A DNA stretch of 64,000 nt from Spodoptera frugiperda. Lineage: Eukaryota; Arthropoda; Insecta; Lepidoptera; Noctuidae. The DNA is taken from assembly GCF_023101765.2 (NCBI RefSeq), contig NC_064238.1, forward strand, positions 1,238,001 through 1,302,000, written 5' to 3'. A program made the translations under genes and the position numbers. The notes beneath the pieces were generated by a model, which was not told the origin of the DNA, ran no database searches, and saw only the letters and a program-made list of their open reading frames with translations. This document shows positions 55,613 to 64,000 of the stretch, one piece after another (position 1 is the stretch's first letter; each line of letters starts with the position of its first letter).

Positions 55613-55997
55613 CAATCACATGACAAAGAAGCATGTTTTACAAACCCCTTATCAACAACTCGATCAAGGAAGTTAAAAAAAAACAATTTCAGTACATCAC
55701 TTTAAAACTCAAAAGTAAAACGTTCCACAACTAAACTGGGTTCCAAGTAAAATGTTTAATGACTAAAACTAGAACCTACTAGCACAGCTACCTACATAGA
55801 TGGATGATACTTCAATCTCAGTAAATGCACTTAATTCTCAAGGCTCACATCACGCGGCTGTCATAAAGGCTTTAAACCGTTAAACCTCTTTTGATACGTT
55901 TAACAGCATCTCGTTCAAAACATGAAAATTCTATGAATAATATTGTTGTAGACCGTCGTAAACTGCACAGATTGTAAATACTACATTTTTATAACCA
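55613..55997. other. unique AT-rich sequence
   Basis: No feature recognised. Confidence 0.45.
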
Positions 55998-56278
55998 TAC
56001 TAGCTGGTAGCCCTGGCTTCGTTTGGATAGCTAAATAAATAAAAACAAAATGCCTTACATGGTTTTTCAAGAGATGAACCTTCTGCAAAAATTTACAGAT
56101 GAACTAGGTTTTTATTAACTTTCCAAAGATTTTTAATCATATTATTAAACTTTCCTAGTATGATCATAATATTAAACTAGTATGATATGTTTATTATTAG
56201 ATATCATATAATCATTTCATTCCGACAAGAAAGAAAGAACAGACAAACAAACAAACACGTATAATATTAGCAGGGTAT
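55998..56278 (+). repeat. RTE-like LINE 3' end
   Basis: 'tactagctggtagccctggc', 'ttcgtttggatagctaaata', 'cattccgacaagaaagaaag' and 'cagacaaacaaacaaacacg', ending 'tataatattagcagggt'. The 'actagctg(g)tagcc ... ttcgt' start and the 'ataatattagcagg' end are typical in my knowledge. Heavily diverged centre. Confidence 0.6.
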
Positions 56279-57189
56279 TAATATAGTAAGTATTCATGTC
56301 TACTTAAACTATGTGAGTCCCAGGCCCTAATGTGCATAGGATCATGTATATTTTAAACTTTTATGTGCCAAAGAGAATTTAATGCTAAACGTGAAAGAAC
56401 ATTTTTAACGCAATTTTTGTCATAAAATGTGTTTTAGTTAAACAAGTTTTTTTTTTTGTAATTTCTCTCCTTTTCCTCGAGTTTAACCTAATTTTTATAA
56501 CTAAATTGCCACATTTACCATACTAAAATCATCCCTAAGCTATGTTACTTAGGTAAAACTTACTTATTCTTACTTGTGAAGCTTTGACGCAGAGAAATAA
56601 GTTATCTACATTGTGATTATTACATGAAAACATTTTAAACGCTATAGAAAATATCACAAATAATGCATACGTTGCTCCTTACATAACAATACGTCGTGTT
56701 ACCCAAATTAAGCGGCCCCGGCACTTTTGTCCAACGTCCGCGTGCATAAGGTTAATAAACTACAACCATGAAGTACACAAATTTAGTTGGCGTGAAATTT
56801 AAAATCTCACCTTACATTTTACATTAGAGAAATATGCAAAGAGTGTGTATTATAAGAAATTTTAAAAGCTAGCTCGACTGAACCGTTTAGGGCTGAGGAT
56901 TAAACGACACACGACACTGAAAGCTCTTTGACACTCAACGAACGAGTAATTGAATGTACGCCCAAAGTAAGTCGCGCGTTTATACACGAGAGGAAATGTC
57001 GCCCAGCTGAGTTACGTGAAACGTTCGATCGAGCGACGCTTTAAGAATTTTAGTTTTTGAGTTTCTTTCTTTAGACTTTAGTTGGACATCATTTTGAGTT
57101 TGACGTGATGCCAGTTCCTCTATTCTGTGGGTAAATAAAGATGGCGGTGAATGGTAACTTGTAACCGAAGTTTGCTGATTTGAAAATGC
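56279..57189. other. unique sequence with GC-richer patches
   Basis: 56698-56760 ('aagcggccccggcacttttg', 'tccaacgtccgcgtgcataa') and 56940-57040 ('aagtaagtcgcgcgtttata', 'acgttcgatcgagcgacgct') are not repeats I recognise. An 80-codon minus frame (56980-57222) covers the second patch and ends in a SINE. Confidence 0.4.
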
Positions 57190-57411
57190 TGTTTTATCTT
57201 TTATCCCCGAAAGGGTAGGCAAAGGTGCACACTATAGCTCGTAATGCCGCTATACACACTCACTTTTCACCATTTGTGGTATACATCTCATCTAATAGAG
57301 GGTGAGCTTGTTGTCATAATAAATTATACTAGGCACAATTCCAGACTCTGTACTACCGCTAAAAAATCGAACTTGATACCCCTTGTTCGGCTATTGGCCA
57401 ACGAGGCAGTC
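57190..57411 (-). repeat. SINE-2, near full length, reversed
   Basis: 'gttttatcttttatccccga', 'aagggtaggcaaaggtgcac', 'ctcgtaatgccgctatacac', 'cttttcaccatttgtggtat', 'agagggtgagcttgttgtca' and 'aggcacaattccagactctg', then 'gccaacgaggcagtc'. The B-box region is deleted or scrambled. Confidence 0.85.
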
Positions 57412-57982
57412 ACTATTGAATGTTGTGCTTAATGTGAAAGAAATGTATTCAAAACTAAATCCTTAATTTTTGTTAACTCAATTGACTATTAGCCATGCAT
57501 GCTTGCATGCCAAATTGCATTATGACTAAATTAGGTATGCGCTACGGTTTACTTATACAAAAGTAATTGTTCTTCAGGGTTACACTACCACACCTTTAAA
57601 TTACATTTGTTAAAATCGTAATCTGAATCTTACGAATTCTCTCGAAATTATTTTAGACTAAAAAGATGAATATTACTTCAAGTCTGGTAAATTCAAATCC
57701 TAACTATTTAATGTTGTTAGCCCGTGTAATCTGTTTAGTTAGCTCATGACCAGCAGCGTGAAAGAAACGCCGAAAGAGTTCAAATTTAATTAACGCAATT
57801 AAGTTTGAATTACTTGGAAAGTCGGCTTATTTTTCGAGAAACGTAAACTTGGATTTACAACTTTATTGACATTACATTTTAACATAACACCGTGTTTTGA
57901 AACATTTACTTTTCACCTGTTGTGTTATGTAACTAGTGGAGCTGAGGACAATGCAATAGGTTTTTTTTTCTAAGTTTGGTGG
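57412..57982. other. unique AT-rich sequence
   Basis: No feature recognised. Confidence 0.45.
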
Positions 57983-58114
57983 ATTACCGGGGATCCAGCT
58001 CAAAGCAGGTGATGAAAAGGGGTGGTTTTTAGTCAGCAAGAGTCTGACACTCCCTTTTGCTTCACCCAAAGCGGGAGAAGCCATTGGATGATTTTCCCCC
58101 CTCGAAAAAAAAAA
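57983..58114 (+). repeat. LINE-1 tail with poly(A)
   Basis: Sense copy: 'attaccggggatccagctca', 'aggggtggtttttagtcagc', 'aagagtctgacactcccttt', 'tgcttcacccaaagcgggag' and 'ccattggatgattttccccc', then 'ctcg' and (A)10. Clean reference for the LINE-1 3' end. The minus 70-codon frame is a by-product. Confidence 0.9.
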
Positions 58115-59381
58115 GATGTGAGTTGACTTTTTAACATTTGGACCATCAGAAGATAATTTACTAAATCCTTTATTACTAAATCAGAGAACTCTTTACCGCA
58201 GTTGTGTACATAACCACTAGTCTAACAATGTAGGTCGTAGCCAACAGTTTCAAACACAAATACACAAGTCCTCATTCATCTGTATTTAATTTGGCACTAG
58301 TAAATAATTCAACATTTCTACGAAATAAAATGCTACGAATTAAGTGTTCATATATTCTATACCGGACTCAAAACATAAAGACTGCTAACAGAAGATAAGC
58401 GTTATGTTGAAGCTAAAATAAAACTAAGATACTTAAATAAGGCAAGAGAGAGAAAAAAAGTTTTGCGTACGCCTTTTTAAAGTGGTTCGCAGACGAACGA
58501 CCAATGCTAACAGATGTAGGATAGATGCAGTTTAATAAGACTTTATTTTAGCGTTTGTTTATTAAACAGCAATAATTGTATATTTTTATTTCAATGAATT
58601 TAATTGCATGGCTTACTGACTGATAAATTGTTCGACAAGGCACTTTGACTAGTTTCAAGCCATAACTGAGGTTCATAATCGTAAGTAGTATACAATGAGC
58701 GTAATTAATACCACAGATATTCTTTCTTAGGTGATGCAAATTATGTAGCATTTTATTGTTTCTTTTCAAATTCTTAATGTCTAAAACTTAGGCTACAAAA
58801 AATCTGTTCCAATGTAATTTATTAACTGAAACTGGACACAAACTCTAAACCAATCTCAATGCCAATGCATTTTCAACGCAAAATGATCTCAATAATTATT
58901 CAATATCAAAATATACAACCACAATCGTAGCTGTTAAAATAGCAGTTCGAGAATATACAGGCAAACTCATTACTATTTACTCCATTCAATATCTACACAA
59001 TACAGATGCAATGGGCGCTAGGGTTGCAACTCAAGAGTAACGAAATTTCAAAATATCAATGTCGATCGATAAGAATTAGATTCAAGAGTAAGCCCTCTGG
59101 TCTAGTCCAAATCTGGAAAGATTCAATGATAGGTTATTAGTTTAAAAATAAAGTAATCTGGTTATAGTCTTTCGTCTGCAACCAGCCTTAATCGTAGTGA
59201 ACGACATAGTAACTACACTTAGTTAATACCCTTTCCGTGTGTTGTGAATCGCCTCTGAATTCGCTTTTGTGTGACTTTTAGACACATTTATTTTTGAATG
59301 AGGATGATTTTCATTTAGTTCTCATAGCAGAAAGTACGATTTTATTTCCATTTTGTTTCAGTGTTTTAGTTTCTCCTGGTT
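58115..59381. other. unique AT-rich sequence
   Basis: 58600-58700 may contain a very diverged K element ('ctttgactagtttcaagcc'). Otherwise nothing. Confidence 0.4.
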
Positions 59382-59527
59382 TTTTAAGGGGAGAGTATCA
59401 TCCAATGACTTCTGGGTTGACTTCTTGGGCGAGGTGAGAGGGAGTGTCAGACTCTTACTGACTAAAAACCACCCCGTTCTTACTGCTTTTCGAGCCGGAG
59501 CCCCGGTAAAACTGTTAGGTAGTCCGC
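59382..59527 (-). repeat. LINE-1 tail with probable 9-bp target duplication
   Basis: T-run, 'ggggagagtatcatccaatg', 'gacttcttgggcgaggtgag', 'agggagtgtcagactcttac', 'ttttcgagccggagccccgg' and 'ttaggtagtccgc'. CTCCTGGTT at 59373-59381 and CTCCTGCTT at 59528-59536 flank it, with one mismatch. A 71-codon plus frame is repeat-derived. Confidence 0.85.
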
Positions 59528-60087
59528 CTCCTGCTTACCTTTCACATCAAAATGGTAAGATAGAATGATATAGTCAGCCAAACCGCTTAATTGGTTGATC
59601 TGAAAATCATTCGAGGATTTGATTCGAGGCCTATGCAATATGCATGCAAGGTATTTAGCATGCAGGTGAAAAATAGAGCCTGATTCGCTGTTGTTATACT
59701 AAACTAACTTTAGAGCACAACGTCCCCTGTTCCTCAAATATCTATAACATAAGTTCTGATTAGGTAGATGAACTCGTAACTTTTAAAAACCCCCAATACC
59801 TGTTTTCAAAAACTTGACAGGGATAATCCTTTTTAAATGCACTTAACGTAATGTAACACTCTTTTAAATTTCCCGAACATTTTCAGATACTTGCTACCCA
59901 AAGTTTCAGAAAATGTATGGCTGTTACGTGATTTGAATAATTTGGTAATCGCCGTTTTATTTAAAGCTACCAGTGCAGTTTTGCATTCAAAATTTTATGC
60001 ATGAGGATTAAAGAGAGTGCATTGGTAAATTTTCGATTTAACTTTTGGTTTTATAATGTAACCTATGATAGGGGATAATCTACTATA
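59528..60087. other. unique AT-rich sequence
   Basis: 59575-59625 ('gccaaaccgcttaattggtt', 'gaggatttgattcgaggcc') has weak tRNA-like A/B-box spacing and may be a decayed SINE head. Confidence 0.35.
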
Positions 60088-60250
60088 ATATATATTAATA
60101 AAACTGAAGTGTCTGTTTGTAATATCGAAATAACCGTTTTTAAGTACATACATAATGAATATACATAAGATACACATGGACAAATTATTATTTTTTTACT
60201 AAATCTGTCTGTTTTTACTAAATCTGTAATATCGCAGGATCGATTTTGAC
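60088..60250 (+). repeat. RPT-J copy 2
   Basis: 'tattaataaaactgaagtgt', 'ctgtttgtaatatcgaaata', 'accgtttttaagtacataca' and then 'ctaaatctgtctgtttttac'. See 54783-54915. Confidence 0.5.
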
Positions 60251-61379
60251 CTAGAAAAATAAGAAATTGGAATAAGACTCGCTCTTAACCGTTAATTATA
60301 CTACCAAATACAACTTAAATGTAATTATTGGATCATGTATAACTATAACAAAACGTATAGAACTAAGAAATAATAACAACAACAATAGGGACAAACAAAA
60401 CACCAGTTCCAAAAACTCTTCCACTTCATTGAACATCGACTTGTATCAATGCAGGTAATCGTCACGTCCCTGATCCCAACAAAAGGTGAACGAAACAAAA
60501 TATAAAATCCAAAAACATAAACAAACGATCCGTATCTTGTCCCTAATAATGAAGGTGTAACTACGGATGACCGTCCCTGTCCCTTTGACCCGATTTGGAA
60601 ACCTTCGAAGGCTCAACGGATATTCAATTGACAACTCCTGAATATCTTTGATGAAGCAAAGCGGATCAGTTTGATGGTTGATTCGTAAACATCCTTGTTT
60701 ATACGATATTTTTAAGCGATTTCATAAAAAGGTGGGTTTTTAGTTTGACCTGTATGTTTGTGCGCGGTTATTTCGTGTTTAGCTGAATCGATATTGATGC
60801 GGTTATCGGCATAGTATTTTTCAAACTTAGGAGGTGTTTTAAGATATATTACGCGACGTAAAAAAGGAGGTTCGCAAATCAAGCTTTGAAGTCGTTTCCC
60901 TCTTTAAAAAACAGTAATATTGTGTGCGTTCTTTGCCTGAATTCCGTGTTTTGTATTGGCGTAATTCATTATTGCTATTTCTTGGAGAGGTTTATTAGGA
61001 AATTAGATCACTATCATATAAAGGATTCAGAGTAGTGATTGTTTTTTAATATCTAGTTAAATATAACTCCTATAATACTCACAAGTATAATGTGACAGCC
61101 TTAACCCTTTAAAATACAGGCATTTCTATGAAAGCCAATTTAGGTTCACGTATTTCACAGTACCTATTGGTTGTAAACAGTAAATTAACAGAGCAACGCT
61201 GAGCAATGTAAACTGGCTAAACTACAAGCGCTTATTGTGTTGATTCTGAGTAATCAATATACGTTGCACTAACTTGTATTTACTTAATGATGTGAACTAT
61301 ACGAGTATACCAACTACCTATTTTTTTTTTTATAAAATCTTTATTTTTATGATAACTTAGAATTTAGTTAGACATACAA
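60251..61379. other. unique AT-rich sequence
   Basis: No feature recognised. Confidence 0.45.
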
Positions 61380-61575
61380 ATTTAACTAAAAACCGCGGTT
61401 TACACACGTATTATTAATGGAGAAAAGCTCTACTAGTTTCGAGTCACAGAGGGACTCTTCACCATGAGCAGCGTGCATAGACGCGGCGACGTCGCGCAGT
61501 CTACTGGTAGCCTACTGGTAGTAGAGCTTTTCTCCATTAATAGCACGTGAATAAACCGTGATTTTTTAGTTAATA
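61380..61575. mobile_element. foldback/MITE family K with ~55-bp inverted arms
   Basis: The left arm (about 61380-61435: 'tttaactaaaaaccgcggtt', 'tacacacgtattattaatgg', 'agaaaagctctacta') and the right arm (about 61519-61575) are inverted copies. Their inner 23 bp (61413-61435 against 61519-61541) are perfectly complementary. The loop carries 'gtttcgagtcacagagggac', 'agcgtgcatagacgcggcga' and a tandem 'cctactggta' pair. No ORF. The only copy here with both arms; single-arm relatives are at 7690, 42080 and 50343. Confidence 0.8.
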
Positions 61576-62140
61576 AAGCCTTAATGTAAATGCTATGCCT
61601 CTTTAAACCGAACTAGCTTCACTGACGGACAGACTGACGGACAATTCAATTTGACGTTTCAAAAGTGCCTAATTTAGGATTTATTTAAATAAATGCTTTG
61701 ACTTTGAACAACACAATATTAAACCCAACCACTATATTTATGTTTCATCCAAAATTATTTCATACATACATGTTATTTTAACCCAAATAACATATGTAGC
61801 TGTATTTACACCCAATCAGTTACAACGTAAAAATAGAACCGTTTTCGAAACAATTTAGTCACGTAGTAGCAACAAAATCCCGACTGCAACAGTAAACATT
61901 TTATAGCAACATCCATAATATTGATAGTACATTGTAAATAAGTTAAAATATTCAATATTCAGTCAACTTTTAGTACCGTGGGAGTTAGCAGCTGATGATT
62001 TTGTGGTTATGTTAAGATAAGATTCTATTCTGCTAAGGTTCCAATGTTTTGGAATATCAATCAATTGATAAGTTTGTTCATCATGCATATTTGTTTCGCT
62101 AATTTGCGTTTTTGTCCATTAATGGAGAAGAGTACTTTTC
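61576..62140. other. AT-rich sequence with a retroposon tail scrap
   Basis: 61620-61708 ('gacggacagactgacggaca', 'acgtttcaaaagtgcctaat', 'aaataaatgctttgacttt') shares its last part with 52966-53016. The rest is featureless. Confidence 0.45.
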
Positions 62141-62337
62141 CACCAGAGATGTGCTATGCTACATTGCGGTGGATGCGTTTGGCCTCCACCAATCATATTA
62201 ATTGGTTTACATAGCTTGGCACTGGTGGAAATGGAGTCAGCTAAATTATGTTTTGTATGGAAAGATGCGTGCTCCTGATGGCTTCCTCCATATCGATATA
62301 GCACATACTCGAACTGCAAATCTTACTCGCACAGCTA
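62141..62337 (+). repeat. RPT-M copy 2
   Basis: Partner of 17280-17472: 'gagatgtgctatgctacatt', 'gcgtttggcctccaccaatc', 'aattggtttacatagcttgg', 'ggaaagatgcgtgctcctga' and 'tcttactcgcacagctat'. The 66-codon minus frame lies entirely in the repeat. Confidence 0.8.
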
Positions 62338-64000
62338 TATAATTAAGTATCAGTGGAAACGGTCACGTTACATCTTAGTAGCATAGCCACATAACACTTT
62401 TCTGGAGGAAAAGTACCTTAAAACTCATAATATCAAGTACAATCAAAATTTTAACTAAACTCCTATTACATAGTAAACTTTAAAATAAATTACATAATAG
62501 TATAAAAACCAAATATAATCAAAACTAAAACTTCTATCAAGAATCAAAATACAAACAAAATCAAGCTCTCAAATTCAGCACCAACTAGAATTTCACGCGA
62601 AATTGGACCTTAAGTCCAGTACAATATCACAGCCGGCTAATAGAAAAACCTTCTAGTCTGACCTATTTGTTCCTAGTATTTGCAGCCACATTTCTCTGAG
62701 ATTTTTGTGGACAACCGTAGCTTACGTATTTAATATAGCTCACTGGATAGCCACGGTATTTTTTCCGTTAACACTAGGATTTTTGACAAAATAAGGTCTT
62801 ATAGGATTTTCCTTATTTCGTTCTAGGTGTTTGGTTAGAGAAATTATGTCTGTATTGAAGATAAATAAGACTTAAGTTGTTTACTCTATTGTATTATGTT
62901 TAGGTTTTGTATTGTTATGATAGATTTTGAGAGAATTGTGTTTGTTTATTTATGTTGGCTGAAGGCGATTAACTCTTAAAGGTTACCTGCCAAAGAAATA
63001 AAGATATCTTTAGGCTATTAATACCTATATGGTGACGGTAAAAGGCAAACTTGAACTTATAATTTAATATAATAAGATTCAAATTGCCTATTGACCTTGA
63101 GCAAGCGGGGCGGTTAATGATCATTTTGTCTCAGTATAAGTAGATGATGATGACGATGATGAAATAAAATCGTTCTGTGTACGTGTCTGTAATTTATTTT
63201 GCCATAAGGAACAGAATCCAATTTAAATTGACACAAATCGTAACCCAACTATCGCAACAAATCTCGATAATAAGCACGTAATCCGAATCAATTCATTGAC
63301 ACTCCAACACATAGCGATTCACGAGCACTCCCTTCCAAAGCTTAACCTCGCTCATTTCTCGCTTCCCTTTAAACTTTATCAGCTCAGCTGGTAAATGCTC
63401 ACGCGAGCGATTTATTTCCTAGCAGCCCCAACGGATATCGAGCGTGCGGCCAATTTCATCACGTACACTCCTGTACGCTTTGTCAACGCCACGGTTACGA
63501 AATAAACGTATTTACCGTGGCTTGAATTAATCATAAACCATTGCTGCCAGCCGATGGCTTTGTTTTAAGAGCGAGGGTGAGCGATACCAAGCGTTTGATG
63601 TGTTTTCGGAGATGAAAATTTTGTGGCCCTGAGAGAGTTCTATTGTGATGTGGAGGTATAAACTATGGTTGTTTTCTCCGTATCACTGATTGTTGACTGA
63701 GTGTAAGTTTTTTATCACTAAGGTTTACTGTCCACGAAGCTTCATTTAACCAATGCATCAAACCGTGCGATATAAATGCGTGTGACGATACGCAGATCGT
63801 CGGATCGCAACGTTGAGATTTCGGGAACAGTTTTCATTGTTTCTAAACAAGATGCAAGCGTTATAGGTCACTAATTCATTTGTAGGTTGCATGCATTCGT
63901 GAAATGACGCGTCGTGGGTAATAAGCCTAATATAAAAAACGTACTCCTTTTATAATGTAAGTAAAGGTACCGTAATGAATTGGTGGCTTTTTTAGCGCTA
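62338..64000. other. unique sequence; GC-richer block 63290-63570
   Basis: 62338-63240 is AT-rich, with a short GAT-rich microsatellite near 63144-63166. 63290-63570 is distinctly GC-richer and non-repetitive: 'tcagctcagctggtaaatgc', 'tcacgcgagcgatttatttc', 'aacggatatcgagcgtgcgg', 'ccaatttcatcacgtacact' and 'attgctgccagccgatggct'. It contains a CCAAT box and no long frame. It is a candidate conserved non-coding or promoter-proximal element, function unknown. Confidence 0.4.

Overview
The window is AT-rich, gene-poor nuclear DNA from a moth, most likely a noctuid. The call rests on several interspersed repeats that I recognise as typical of noctuid Lepidoptera: tRNA-derived SINEs, a non-tRNA SINE-like element, and R1-like and RTE-like retrotransposon tails. 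Family names are from memory and were not checked against a database. I found no complete protein-coding gene, rRNA gene, genuine tRNA gene or CRISPR array. Open frames of 60-130 codons occur on both strands about as often as chance allows in AT-rich DNA. The longest (up to 213 codons) lie inside a minisatellite whose 19-bp unit has no stop in any frame. The window is therefore either intergenic or part of long introns.

Layout. 0-17 kb: mostly unique AT-rich sequence with scattered SINE and LINE remnants. 17.7-23.7 kb: the densest repeat district. It holds a decayed R1-like LINE with a readable C-terminal ORF2 fragment sitting inside a SINE, then a second SINE holding both a LINE tail and another SINE, then three more SINE-2 copies. 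24-34 kb: sparse repeats, including a SINE tail flanked by unusually long direct repeats. 34.5-36.5 kb: a two-block 19-bp minisatellite whose left flank is duplicated. One flank copy carries a LINE tail with a perfect 15-bp target duplication and the other keeps the empty site. 36.5-64 kb: more unique DNA with interspersed SINEs, two kinds of inverted-repeat element, and a few GC-richer non-repeat patches that could be regulatory or exonic.

How the parts relate. SINE-1 and SINE-2 have Pol III B-box-like motifs. The common short LINE-1 tails are 5'-truncated copies of the same element whose ORF2 end survives at 18.1-18.5 kb, because that copy runs from ORF2 into the shared tail. Nested insertions with target duplications give a relative chronology: SINE-1 first, LINE-1 and SINE-2 later; minisatellite flank duplication before one LINE-1 insertion; MITE-A before RPT-B. 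Three small coding-like segments (minus strand 21065-21271, plus strand 26564-26719, plus strand 15847-15928) are the only hints of protein genes, and all are low confidence.
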